NCBI GenBank assembly: GCA_007695015.1
Contig: REEN01000044.1
Coordinates: 1-64,000, forward strand
DNA length: 64,000 nt
Source: Marinilabiliales bacterium
Lineage (GTDB): Bacteria > Bacteroidota > Bacteroidia > Bacteroidales > PUMT01
Reading direction: 5' to 3'
The notes below the pieces were generated by a model. That model had not been told where the DNA came from and made no database searches. It saw nothing but the letters and a program-made list of their open reading frames with translations. Within the stretch, counting starts at the first letter, position 1. Each line of letters starts with the position of its first letter. Made by a program: the position numbers and the translations under genes. Positions 9,172 through 17,678 of the stretch are shown piece after piece.

Positions 9172-9903
9172 TCAGGAGGGGAGGTTCTCCAGTGCCTTCC
9201 TTGCAGCAAGCTGCTGAGCCTCTTTCTTGGTGCATCCGAAACCTTCTCCTGCAACGGTATCCATTATATGTATGGTCGCAACAAACAAAGGCTCCGGGTT
9301 GCCGGACTTATCAAGCTCATAACTTTCGAATGATATCTCCTGCTTATTCTTTTGCCCCCATTGGATAATACGGCTTTTATAGTCCCATTCACTACCTTCG
9401 AGCTTGTCTATGGCCTGGGATGAAATAATCTGTCCTGTTATGAACTTCCTGGCATTCTTATAACCTCTGTCTATATATATAGCTCCAATAAGGGCCTCCA
9501 GTGCGTTGCCGTAAATGAATTTTTTGGTAGGAACACCATTCCTGTTAAGCATCACCAGCTTGTCGATCTTCATGCTGAGGGCGATCCTGTTGAGATTTTC
9601 CCGGTTGACCAACCTTGATCTCATTTTGGTAAGGAATCCTTCTTTGCTGCCGGGGTAGCGTTTAAAAAGGTAGTCGGCTATAACCGCACTCAAAACAGCA
9701 TCTCCAAGGTATTCGAGCCGTTCATTATCGCGGTCTGATCCATTGTGTTGCTTACTTGCAATAGACCTGTGTGTTAGTGCTGAAATATAGAGTTTGATAT
9801 TCCGCGGCCTGAGGCCTGTTATGGAGATAATATCCCTGCGTAATCTGCTGTTACTGTCGAAATTCGTATAAAGAGATTTAATCAGGGTCCTGATGTGAAA
9901 CAC
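9172..9903 (-). CDS. rnc: Ribonuclease III
   Basis: A 243-residue double-stranded-RNA endonuclease that processes rRNA precursors and structured transcripts. The RNase III signature ERLEYLGDAV occupies residues 61-70, including metal-binding E64 and D68. A second acidic cluster (GNALEALIGAIYIDRG) at about 130-145 supplies the remaining catalytic residues. A dsRNA-binding domain follows at about 175-241 (GEGFGCTKKEAQQLAARKAL). It starts 5 nt after fabF; acpP-fabF-rnc is a common Bacteroidota operon. Confidence 0.96.
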   Translation of the reverse strand: MFHIRTLIKSLYTNFDSNSRLRRDIISITGLRPRNIKLYISALTHRSIASKQHNGSDRDNERLEYLGDAVLSAVIADYLFKRYPGSKEGFLTKMRSRLVNRENLNRIALSMKIDKLVMLNRNGVPTKKFIYGNALEALIGAIYIDRGYKNARKFITGQIISSQAIDKLEGSEWDYKSRIIQWGQKNKQEISFESYELDKSGNPEPLFVATIHIMDTVAGEGFGCTKKEAQQLAARKALENLPS

Positions 9904-9908
9904 TGGTG

Positions 9909-11159
9909 CTATTTAAGTTTTTTGAAAATAACCGAGGAGTTATGTCCTCCAAATCCGAATGTATTGCTGAGAGCGACGTTGACCTCTCTCTCCTGGGCCT
10001 TGTTGAAAGTAAAATTCATCTTATTGTCAAGGTCCGGGTCTTCATGTTCAAAGTTGATAGTGGGAGGAACAATATTATGCTTTACAGCCAGTATTGCAGC
10101 AATTGCCTCAACAGCGCCGGCAGCTCCTAAAAGATGCCCGGTCATTGATTTTGTAGCACTTATGTTCAGGTTGTAGGAATGTTCGCCAAAAACAGCCCTG
10201 ATGCCTTTGACTTCTGCTATATCGCCCAACGGAGTGGCGGTGCCGTGAACATTGATGTAGTCAACATCCTCAGGTTTCAAATTTGCATCTTCAATAGCAT
10301 TCTGCATAACCCTTGCAGCACCAAGTCCCTCGGGGTGCGGGGCTGTGAGATGGTAGGCGTCGGCACTCATGCCTCCTCCGGTAAGCTCACAGTATATGGT
10401 TGCACCCCGCCTGACGGCATGTTCATATTCTTCAAGTACGAGGGCACCTCCTCCTTCTCCCATGACGAAACCGTCCCTGGTCCGGTCGAACGGCCTGGAA
10501 GCCGTTTTATATTCTTCATTATTGGTTGAAAGGGCCTGCATCGCATTGAACCCTCCAAGTCCGGCTTCATTTATTGCTGCTTCTGATCCGCCTGTGATGA
10601 ATATATTGGCCTTGCCGAGCCTGATGTAGTTCAGGGCATCAATTAGGGCATTTGTTGATGATGCACATGCAGATACTGTACTGAAGTTGGGTCCCCTGAA
10701 ATTGTATTTTATGGATATGTGACCTGACGCAATGTCTGAGATCATTTTAGGTATGAAGAAGGGACTGAAGCGGGGGGTATAATCGCCTTTTACAAACCCG
10801 GCTATCTCATCAAGGAATGTATTCAGGCCTCCTATTCCTGAAGACCAGATTACACCTGCTTTATCCGAATCTACAGCAGAAAGGTCGAGAGACGCATCCT
10901 TCATTGCTTCATCCGTTGCAACAAGCGCATACTGTGCATAGAGGTCAAGTTTCCTGGCCTCTTTCCTGTCGAAGTGGTCCTCTACCTTATAATTTTTGAC
11001 CTCACACGCGAACTTGGTTTTAAATTTTTCGGTATCGAAACGAGTAATCAGGTCTGAACCACTTACCCCGTTTTTCAGATTTTCCCATAATTCATTTGCA
11101 GTTTTACCCAAAGGTGTAATTGCTCCAAGACCTGTTACTACAACTCGTTTCAATTCCAT
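9909..11159 (-). CDS. fabF: 3-oxoacyl-ACP synthase II (KAS II)
   Basis: A 416-residue cytosolic condensing enzyme that extends acyl-ACP with malonyl-ACP in fatty-acid elongation. The thiolase fold carries nucleophile C165 (TVSACASST) and both histidines (NVHGTATPLGD and KSMTGHLLGAAG); the C-terminal GGHNSSVIF motif is intact. It starts with MELKRVVVTGLGAITPLG, a standard KAS II opening. It lies 30 nt downstream of acpP, whose product it uses as substrate carrier. Confidence 0.97.
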   Translation of the reverse strand: MELKRVVVTGLGAITPLGKTANELWENLKNGVSGSDLITRFDTEKFKTKFACEVKNYKVEDHFDRKEARKLDLYAQYALVATDEAMKDASLDLSAVDSDKAGVIWSSGIGGLNTFLDEIAGFVKGDYTPRFSPFFIPKMISDIASGHISIKYNFRGPNFSTVSACASSTNALIDALNYIRLGKANIFITGGSEAAINEAGLGGFNAMQALSTNNEEYKTASRPFDRTRDGFVMGEGGGALVLEEYEHAVRRGATIYCELTGGGMSADAYHLTAPHPEGLGAARVMQNAIEDANLKPEDVDYINVHGTATPLGDIAEVKGIRAVFGEHSYNLNISATKSMTGHLLGAAGAVEAIAAILAVKHNIVPPTINFEHEDPDLDNKMNFTFNKAQEREVNVALSNTFGFGGHNSSVIFKKLK

Positions 11160-11189
11160 ATACTGTAATTTAAAACTTCAGAAAAATAT

Positions 11190-11426
11190 TTACTTTGCGT
11201 TTTCCTCAAGGAATTTGATGGCGTCACCGACAGTGCCTATGGTTTCTGCTTTATCGTCGGGAATAGACATATTGAACTCCTTTTCAAACTCCATAATCAA
11301 CTCAACTGTATCCAGTGAGTCCGCACCCAAATCGTTGGTGAAGCTAGCTTCAGGTGTAACTTCACTTTCGTCAACGCCAAGCTTATCAACGATGATAGCC
11401 TTTACTCTTGATGGAATGTCTGACAT
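11190..11426 (-). CDS. acpP: Acyl carrier protein
   Basis: A 78-residue acidic four-helix protein carrying growing acyl chains. The phosphopantetheine attachment site is S37 in [10 protein letters not shown]. Length and sequence ([20 protein letters not shown]) are typical. First gene of acpP-fabF-rnc, with its own promoter-like sequence upstream. Confidence 0.97.
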   Translation of the reverse strand: MSDIPSRVKAIIVDKLGVDESEVTPEASFTNDLGADSLDTVELIMEFEKEFNMSIPDDKAETIGTVGDAIKFLEENAK

Positions 11427-11463
11427 AGCTTTAGTTTTTAATTAGTAATAAATTTTAACTTTG

Positions 11464-11494
11464 CAAAGAAAGATATTCTGGCAATATTATCAAA
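11464..11494 (-). promoter_or_regulatory. Candidate promoter of acpP-fabF-rnc
   Basis: Read on the minus strand: TTTG (11491-11494), 19 nt, then TTTCTTTG (11464-11471). Spacing fits the Bacteroidota consensus; the -7 deviates at one base (TT for TA). The predicted leader is about 30 nt. Confidence 0.45.
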
Positions 11495-11630
11495 CAATTT
11501 TTATCATTTTTTTGACCGCATACCTCGAGATTGAGTTAATATATAGATATTTACCGTATTATGTTTCGAACGAAACCGAAAGCTGGACGAAAATCTGGTT
11601 TTGCCGGTAGAACCAGCAAGGGTCTCTTTT

Positions 11631-12233
11631 ATGCAGCAACCTGTAAATAAACAATTATCTGTGATTAATTTAGCGGTATTTGCATCCGGTTCGGGCACGA
11701 ATTTTCAGGCGATAACAGACTACTTCGCGGGCCATGACCGTATAGGGGTTAAATTGCTCCTCTGCAACCGGCCGGATGCCCGTGCGCTGCATAGGGCCAG
11801 GGAGGCGGGTGTTGACAGTTTTGTTTTTACCCCTGATGAACTTTACCACGGGGATGCTGTTCTCAAAGCTTTGCGCAGGCATAATATTGATTTTATTGTC
11901 CTTGCCGGTTTCCTTCTGAAGATCCCCGGAAACATACTCGCGGCCTTCCCCGAAAGGATAGTCAATATACATCCTGCACTTCTGCCCAAATACGGGGGGA
12001 AGGGAATGTACGGAATGCGTGTTCACAAAGCTGTTATTGAGGCAGGGGATAAGTTTTCAGGGATCACGGTCCATATGGTCAATGAAGATTATGACAGCGG
12101 GAGTATTGTTTCGCAGCACACCTGTGAAGTCAGGCAAGATGACACTCCTGAATCTCTTGCCGAAAGAGTTCATAAGCTTGAGCATCACTGGTATCCCAGG
12201 ATTATCGGGAGACTTCTGGATGAGGACTCATAG
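11631..12233 (+). CDS. purN: Phosphoribosylglycinamide formyltransferase
   Basis: A 200-residue enzyme of purine synthesis that transfers formyl from 10-formyltetrahydrofolate to GAR. I chose the ATG at 11631 over an in-frame TTG 30 nt upstream. The opening INLAVFASGSGTNFQ is the phosphate-binding loop. Catalytic residues are N112 and H114 in NIHPALLPKYGG and an Asp around 155 in NEDYDSGS, all present. It is divergent from acpP, and its stop overlaps the last 6 nt of the convergent M23 peptidase gene. Confidence 0.95.
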   Translation: MQQPVNKQLSVINLAVFASGSGTNFQAITDYFAGHDRIGVKLLLCNRPDARALHRAREAGVDSFVFTPDELYHGDAVLKALRRHNIDFIVLAGFLLKIPGNILAAFPERIVNIHPALLPKYGGKGMYGMRVHKAVIEAGDKFSGITVHMVNEDYDSGSIVSQHTCEVRQDDTPESLAERVHKLEHHWYPRIIGRLLDEDS

Positions 12234-13481
12234 GCTGTCAAGCCTGTCAATCCACATTCGTTTAATCCTTTCAAAATCTTCCAGATTCTCCTCTTTCACC
12301 GGTTCTACCGGTGGCGCTTCAATTGACAGGGGGTCTACAGGCTGACCGTTTCTCCACATCCTGAAATCGAGATGCGGTCCGGTTGACATGCCTGTAGTGC
12401 CCACATATCCAATGACATCTCCCTGCCTGACCCATACGTCAGGCCTGATTCCGGGTTCGAAATTCCTGAGATGCAGGTATGCTGAACTGTAAACGCTGTT
12501 GTGCCTTATTCTCACCATTCTGCCGGCTCCAGCTGTATATGATGTCTCAGTAATCCTGCCGTCGCCGATAGCATATACCGGCGTTCCTACGGGGGCTGCA
12601 TAGTCTACTCCGTGATGCGGCCGCCTGACCCTCAGTATCGGGTGCATTCTTGAGTGGGAGAATCCTGATGATATCCTGCTGTATCTTAGCGGGGCCCTGA
12701 GGAAGGTTCTGCGCAGACTGTTGCCGTCCTGATCGAAAAAACTCATGACACTGTCCTGTTCAAAAGGTATTGCATAAAACTCCCTGCCCATATGACTGAA
12801 CCATGCAGCAACTATCCTGTCAATTCCTGCCGGGTTTGATCCGACATAATTTTCATAGTAGAATGCTTTGAATGAATCACCTCTCTGAAGACCAAAAAAG
12901 TCAACGGTCCATGCATAGATTTCAGAAAGTTCAAGTGCCAGTACGGGAGATGATCCGGATTCAATCATTGCATTCCAGAGTGATGAATTGATCGTACCCG
13001 AAAGATGATTAAGCACACGGGTAACCTCTCGGCTTCCTCTTTTGATACTAACCGGTTCGTAAAGAGTTACTTTTATAAATTCAAGCTCATTGGGTTGGTA
13101 GATAAGATACCGGGGCAGGTTCAGTGAGTCGTTTGAATGAAAAATTTTGTACCTGTCGCCGGCCCTGATCCTCCTCACATCAAACAACTCTCTTGAATAG
13201 CCGGCAACCTGGTGGATTAGTGATGCGCTGACATTAAAACCGGAAAGGATTACAGACAGGGTCTGGTTTCTCTGAACCCTTCCTTCAACCAGGGTGAATT
13301 CTCCTTCGGCAATCCCATACTCATTAATAGTGACTGGAGGGACCTGGGGTTCTTCAGTTTCTCCAGGTTCATGTATAGATGATGCATCTTCTTCAATGGT
13401 AATGCCATCCATATAGAAGTGGATGGCCACAAGCAGCAGAATGCCTGTCAGAACCTGTGGAAATAAATCTTTCTTCAACAT
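12228..13481 (-). CDS. M23 family metallopeptidase, membrane-anchored
   Basis: A 417-residue envelope protein with one N-terminal hydrophobic anchor (LTGILLLVAIHFYM). An OapA/LysM-like middle follows (VEGRVQRNQTLSVILSGFNVS, RRIRAGDRYKIF). The C-terminal M23 zinc-peptidase domain is at about 285-390, with HHGVDYAAPVGTPVYA (first metal ligands H..D), AYLH and HLDFRMW (catalytic/metal His). It likely cleaves peptidoglycan cross-links; the related MepM group has the same order. It is monocistronic, convergent with purN and 188 nt downstream of leuS. Confidence 0.88.
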   Translation of the reverse strand: MLKKDLFPQVLTGILLLVAIHFYMDGITIEEDASSIHEPGETEEPQVPPVTINEYGIAEGEFTLVEGRVQRNQTLSVILSGFNVSASLIHQVAGYSRELFDVRRIRAGDRYKIFHSNDSLNLPRYLIYQPNELEFIKVTLYEPVSIKRGSREVTRVLNHLSGTINSSLWNAMIESGSSPVLALELSEIYAWTVDFFGLQRGDSFKAFYYENYVGSNPAGIDRIVAAWFSHMGREFYAIPFEQDSVMSFFDQDGNSLRRTFLRAPLRYSRISSGFSHSRMHPILRVRRPHHGVDYAAPVGTPVYAIGDGRITETSYTAGAGRMVRIRHNSVYSSAYLHLRNFEPGIRPDVWVRQGDVIGYVGTTGMSTGPHLDFRMWRNGQPVDPLSIEAPPVEPVKEENLEDFERIKRMWIDRLDSL

Positions 13482-13669
13482 ATTATCGGCCTCGCTTCTC
13501 AGTCTGCAATATTAAGATTTTCCTGACAAATCACCATATCCCTGTCCGGTCATGGGCACTCACCTTGCAGAGGACATGCACAGGTACTTTTCAGGGCCGG
13601 ATCATCAGTTAGCCCCGGCCGGAGGCGGCACATATAAAAGCAGCTCCAGTAATTAGGTGTAAAAAAGGA

Positions 13670-16459
13670 TTATCCGGTGACTATATTTATAATACGCCCG
13701 CTGACAACTATTATATTTTTGGGAGGTTTGCCCATAAGGTATTTCTGTACGTCGGGGTTTTCAACAATCTCCCTTTCTATTTCACTGCTCCCGTATTTTA
13801 CAGGAAACTCCAGCTTCAGCCTGGTTTTACCGTCAAAGGAAACCGGGTAGATAATGGTGTCTTCAATAAGGTACTCCTTTCTGGCAGCAGGAAAGGCCGC
13901 ATCACTTATACTGCCGGTGTTACCCAGCAGCTGCCATAGCTCTTCTGCAATATGGGGTGCAAAGGGAGAGAGGATTATAATCAGGTCAGACAAGACTTCC
14001 CTCTTATTGCACTTCAGCGCGGTCAGCTCATTGACGCAAATCATGAATGCGCTTACCGATGTGTTGAATGAGAACCTTTCAATATCCTCTTCGATCTTTT
14101 TAATCGTTTTGTGAAGAACTTTAAGTTCATCTGATGATGGTCTGTCATCTGAAATGTCCGGCTCGTTTTTTGAGTTATGGAATAGTTTCCAAAGTCTTCG
14201 CAGGAATTTATGCACTCCGTCAATTCCGTTGGTGTTCCATGGTTTGGACTGCTCTATCGGCCCAAGGAACATCTCATATAACCTTAGTGTATCGGCTCCG
14301 TAATTTTCAATAATATCATCAGGGTTAACCACATTATAAAGTGATTTCGACATCTTTTCAATGGCATATCCGCACCTGTAACTGCCATCGTTCTCAAGAA
14401 TGAATTCAGCGCTTTTGTATTCAGGGTTCCAGTTTCTGAAAGCTTCAATATCGAGTATGTCGTTATTGACAATATTCACATCAACATGCAGGGGTGTTAC
14501 GTCATATTGGTCTGTAAGTCCGTAACTAACAAACTTGTTGGTGTTCCTGATCCTGTAGACAAAATTGGAGCGCCCCTGTATCATCCCCTGGTTGATAAGC
14601 TTTCGGAATGGTTCATCCCTGCATACTAGTCCCATATCATAAAGGAACTTGTTCCAGAAACGTGAATATATCAGGTGTCCGGTCGCATGTTCGGTACCGC
14701 CTATATACAGGTCGACGTCTTTCCAGTAGTCATTTGCTTTTCGGGATACAAGCTCAGTATCGTTACGCGGGTCCATATAACGAAGGTAGTATGCCGATGA
14801 GCCTGCAAATCCAGGCATGGTACTCAGCTCTATGGGGTATCCCTCCTTGGTGTTCCAGTTTTTTGCCCTTCCAAGAGGTGGCTCTCCCTTCTCGGTCGGC
14901 AGAATTGCATCTATCTCAGGAAGTATAAGAGGCAGATCCTCCTCATCCATTACCCTGGGCACTCCGTCCTTGTAATACACAGGGAAGGGTTCTCCCCAGT
15001 AACGTTGCCGGCTGAAGATGGCATCTCTTAACCTGTAGTTGACTTTTCCTTTGCCGATGCCTTTTTTCTCCAGTTCATCGATCGTTCTGGCTATAGCTTC
15101 CTTAACATTCAGCCCGTCAAGAAAATCGGAATTGATCAATTTGCCATCAGTGTTGTCGTATGATCCTTTTGAAATATCACCGCCTGTTACTACTTCCCTG
15201 ACCGGCAAACTGAAATGCCCGGCAAAATCGTAATCCCTGCTGTCGTGGGCAGGCACTGCCATTATAGCGCCTGTTCCATATCCTATAAGTACGTAGTCAC
15301 TAATCCAGACCGGAAGCTTTTCACCGGAAAAGGGGTGAAGAGCGTAAGCACCGGTAAACTGGCCGGTAATTGTTTTTGCATCGGCCATACGCTCCCGTTC
15401 GGTGCGCTTTGCGGTTTCTTCAAGATAAACCTGAACCTTGTCACGGTATCGGGGTGTGGTAATTTTTTCAACAAGAGGATGTTCAGGGGCCAGAACCATG
15501 TATGTGCATCCGAATATTGTGTCGGGCCGGGTGGTAAAAACCTCTATCTTATCATCCTTATTTTTATCGGCGGCAGATGAATCCAGATTGAAGTTGATCA
15601 GGGCTCCTTCAGACCTTCCTATCCAGTTTTTCTGGATTTCCTTCATAGAGTCGCTCCATTCGAGTTTTTCAAGTGAGTCAACCAGCCTGTCAGCATAAGC
15701 TGTCACCCTGAGCTGCCACTGCTTCATCTTTTTCTGTTCCACGGGGTGGCCGCCCCTGACAGAGTACCCGTCTTTCACCTCGTCATTAGCCAGCACGGTG
15801 CCAAGAGCCGGGCACCAGTTAACCAGGGTATCGTCATAGTATGCCAGTCTGTATTTAAGCAGGATCAGTTGTTGGTCCTTTTCACCCATAGCCTTCCAAT
15901 CAGAAGCCGTGAATACAGGGCACTCATTTTGTGCCGCTTTAACCGCTGAATTTCCTTTCTTTTCAAATTCAGCAACCAGGTTTTCAATCGGTTCAGCCTT
16001 ACCGCTCTCTTTGTTAAACCAGTGTTTGAACATTTTTATGAATACCCACTGGGTCCATTTATAGTAGCCCGGGTCACATGTCCTGATCTCCCTGTCCCAG
16101 TCGTAACAGAAGCCTATCTTATCCATCTGTTCGCGGTATCGCCTTATGTTGTTTTCGGTTGTGACGGCCGGGTGCTGCCCTGTTTGTATGGCGAACTGCT
16201 CGGCAGGCAGTCCGAATGAATCATATCCCATAGGATGAAGGACATTGAATCCTTTCAGCCTTTTGTACCTTGAATAAATATCAGAGGCGATATAGCCCAG
16301 CGGGTGGCCAACGTGGAGGCCTGCCCCTGATGGGTAAGGGAACATATCAAGCACGTAGAATTTGGGCTTTTGGTTGTTTTCGGTAACCCTGAATGTTTTG
16401 TTCTTTTCCCAGAACTTCTGCCATTTCTGTTCAATCTCCCTGAAGTTGTATTCCATCAT
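13670..16459 (-). CDS. leuS: Leucyl-tRNA synthetase
   Basis: A 929-residue class Ia synthetase charging tRNA-Leu. The HIGH-type motif is in [17 protein letters not shown] (about 40-56); the KMSKS loop is K702-S706. The CP1 editing domain shows the conserved TTRPDTIFG stretch, and an anticodon-binding domain follows. There is an internal insertion around 120-260, of the size seen in other Bacteroidota LeuS. Two adjacent ATGs (16459 and 16456) could start it. The first ATG overlaps the stop of an open frame in the repeat tract upstream. Confidence 0.96.
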   Translation of the reverse strand: MMEYNFREIEQKWQKFWEKNKTFRVTENNQKPKFYVLDMFPYPSGAGLHVGHPLGYIASDIYSRYKRLKGFNVLHPMGYDSFGLPAEQFAIQTGQHPAVTTENNIRRYREQMDKIGFCYDWDREIRTCDPGYYKWTQWVFIKMFKHWFNKESGKAEPIENLVAEFEKKGNSAVKAAQNECPVFTASDWKAMGEKDQQLILLKYRLAYYDDTLVNWCPALGTVLANDEVKDGYSVRGGHPVEQKKMKQWQLRVTAYADRLVDSLEKLEWSDSMKEIQKNWIGRSEGALINFNLDSSAADKNKDDKIEVFTTRPDTIFGCTYMVLAPEHPLVEKITTPRYRDKVQVYLEETAKRTERERMADAKTITGQFTGAYALHPFSGEKLPVWISDYVLIGYGTGAIMAVPAHDSRDYDFAGHFSLPVREVVTGGDISKGSYDNTDGKLINSDFLDGLNVKEAIARTIDELEKKGIGKGKVNYRLRDAIFSRQRYWGEPFPVYYKDGVPRVMDEEDLPLILPEIDAILPTEKGEPPLGRAKNWNTKEGYPIELSTMPGFAGSSAYYLRYMDPRNDTELVSRKANDYWKDVDLYIGGTEHATGHLIYSRFWNKFLYDMGLVCRDEPFRKLINQGMIQGRSNFVYRIRNTNKFVSYGLTDQYDVTPLHVDVNIVNNDILDIEAFRNWNPEYKSAEFILENDGSYRCGYAIEKMSKSLYNVVNPDDIIENYGADTLRLYEMFLGPIEQSKPWNTNGIDGVHKFLRRLWKLFHNSKNEPDISDDRPSSDELKVLHKTIKKIEEDIERFSFNTSVSAFMICVNELTALKCNKREVLSDLIIILSPFAPHIAEELWQLLGNTGSISDAAFPAARKEYLIEDTIIYPVSFDGKTRLKLEFPVKYGSSEIEREIVENPDVQKYLMGKPPKNIIVVSGRIINIVTG

Positions 16460-16495
16460 TGAAAGTATGGTGTAAGATTAGCTTTGAAATATCTG

Positions 16496-16503
16496 CGAAA
16501 ATA
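16496..16503 (-). promoter_or_regulatory. Candidate -7 element for leuS
   Basis: On the minus strand TATTTTCG fits TAnnTTyG, 36 nt upstream of the leuS ATG. No convincing -33 partner. Confidence 0.3.
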
Positions 16504-16592
16504 GAAAATCTTTGGCACATTTATTTCGCTGTTGGGGTGAGGCGTTGCCCTAATGGGAACCGGCAGGTCCACTTTTTCCAGATACAGCAACC

Positions 16593-16715
16593 GGTTCAGT
16601 GTTTTCTGATGCATCAGCTGGTTTGCTGTTTCCTGATGCGTCAGCCGGTTCTCAGGTTTCTCATCCAGCCCCGGCCGGCTGCCTGTTTTCTGATCCAGTC
16701 CCGGCCGGCTGCCTG
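16593..16715. repeat. Degenerate tandem repeat, spacing 27/27/30 nt
   Basis: Four related units begin at the cores CTGATGCATCAG (16606-16617, a perfect palindrome), CTGATGCGTCAG (16633), CTCATCCAG (16660) and CTGATCCAG (16690). The last two are followed by CCCGGCCGGCTGCC. All spacings are multiples of three, and both strands stay open through the tract in the same register. It is not CRISPR-like because the units diverge and there are no unique spacers. Confidence 0.65.
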
Positions 16716-16815
16716 GCGCTGCCCGGGGGACGTTGCCTGCCCCGGAAGAATCGATGTCCTTCAGCTTTCTGTAATAAAACTGATACGCGCGGGCGGTTCC
16801 TATCCAAAAAATTTT

Positions 16816-16823
16816 TAAATTCG
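16816..16823 (+). promoter_or_regulatory. Candidate -7 element for tRNA-Arg
   Basis: TAAATTCG (TAnnTTyG form) lies 23 nt upstream of the tRNA 5' end. The -33 region is unclear. Confidence 0.3.
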
Positions 16824-16846
16824 CAACTCAAAATAATAATTATACC

Positions 16847-16920
16847 GGCCCCGTAGTTCAGCTGAATAGAACGTCAGATTCCGGTTCTGAAGGTCGGGGG
16901 TTTGAATCCCTCCGGGGTCA
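16847..16920 (+). tRNA. tRNA-Arg (anticodon CCG)
   Basis: A complete 74-nt cloverleaf: acceptor GGCCCCG/CGGGGTC with one G-T pair, D arm GTTC...GAAC, anticodon stem TCAGA/TCTGA with loop TTCCGGT (anticodon CCG), five-base variable loop AGGTC, and T arm GGGGG-TTTGAAT-CCCTC. Discriminator A; the CCA end is not encoded. Confidence 0.95.
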
Positions 16921-16925
16921 CAAGG

Positions 16926-16961
16926 CACAGGGCTCTGCATTAATGCGGAGCTTTGTGTTTT
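16926..16961 (+). terminator. Rho-independent terminator after tRNA-Arg
   Basis: An uninterrupted hairpin of about 15 bp including G-T pairs (CACAGGGCTCTGCAT / ATGCGGAGCTTTGTG, loop TA), followed by TTTT. It begins 6 nt after the tRNA end. Confidence 0.85.
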
Positions 16962-17060
16962 CTGCAGGTTTTGAACAGTCACGGGTGCCCTGAGGGATCA
17001 CGAGCGGGTCGTGTGCCAGCCATTTAGCCTTGTTTCAGGAAATCTGCTGATTATGTAAAC

Positions 17061-17068
17061 TATTTTTG
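17061..17068 (+). promoter_or_regulatory. Candidate -7 element for the small lipoprotein gene
   Basis: TATTTTTG matches TAnnTTTG exactly, 52 nt before the ATG at 17121; no clear -33. Confidence 0.35.
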
Positions 17069-17120
17069 AATTTCCTGCGTAGTATCTACAGTAAATAATT
17101 CCAACTTAAATCTATAAGTT

Positions 17121-17450
17121 ATGCTTAAAAGGGTTTTAATGCTTGCTGCAGCTTTCGGATTTCTTTTTGTTCTTTCAGGCTGCGAAAAAGATGAGGAGGA
17201 GTTTGGTACCGTGGTTGTGATAAATGAGACCGGTTTCAGCATCATTACCGATGTCAGATGGGGTGACATGGATGAGAATGATCCAAGGGTAATCAATGAC
17301 GGCGATCAGACCACTTATGAGAGTATTCCCGCCGGCGATATTACGGTATGGGGTAAAATAGATGAGGATGGTTTTGGTTGGGCCAGTTTTGATGTAACCC
17401 TGGAACCCGATCAAACATTTAATTTTACCTGGAATCCGCCGGCTGATTAA
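17121..17450 (+). CDS. Small lipoprotein of unknown function
   Basis: A 109-residue protein with signal peptide and lipobox (FVLSGCEKDEEE; Cys about residue 17). The mature part is short, acidic and beta-rich (TVVVINETGFSIITDVRWG, WASFDVTLEPDQTFNFTW), which suggests one small Ig-like or jelly-roll domain. An acidic stretch right after the Cys resembles a lipoprotein surface-export signal of Bacteroidota (inference). It stands alone behind the tRNA-Arg terminator; function not recognised. Confidence 0.75.
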   Translation: MLKRVLMLAAAFGFLFVLSGCEKDEEEFGTVVVINETGFSIITDVRWGDMDENDPRVINDGDQTTYESIPAGDITVWGKIDEDGFGWASFDVTLEPDQTFNFTWNPPAD

Positions 17451-17496
17451 TGTATTACCATATCTTAGGTTTCCGGACATTTAAATTTGAGGCCTC

Positions 17497-17545
17497 ATCA
17501 TTCCCGGGAGGACAAAATAAAATGTAAGCCCTAATTGGGAATGAT
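17497..17545. repeat. Inverted repeat ATCATTCCC / GGGAATGAT
   Basis: Perfect 9-nt arms at 17497-17505 and 17537-17545 with a 31-nt loop, between the lipoprotein and glycosidase genes. No T tract follows, so a terminator is unlikely; it could be an operator or a weak structure. Confidence 0.45.
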
Positions 17546-17678
17546 TGGCAGATAGTATTTACTGTTGTGAATTCGACCGAATAGCAATTGCATAAGGATT
17601 ATACCGGGAGTATAAAACGGGGTATTCCAGATAATCGGGAGTTACATCAGATTATACTGGTAGTTAATTAATAATATT

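Larger units (their letters stand above)
16460..16846. other. Intergenic region between leuS and tRNA-Arg with short quasi-repeats
   Basis: A 387-bp region with no recognised gene. Its middle (about 16593-16720) holds a degenerate tandem repeat (listed separately). On the minus strand one frame stays open from about 16835 down to a TGA at 16456-16458 that overlaps the leuS start, but it has no good upstream start codon. Confidence 0.55.

Noticed and set aside
16593-16715. Possible CRISPR array
   Set aside because: Units are diverged, directly abutting and without spacers; no cas genes in the window.
16847-16920. tRNA-Arg as an integration site of a mobile element
   Set aside because: No partial tRNA repeat, integrase or phage gene is found on either side; a normal terminator follows the tRNA.
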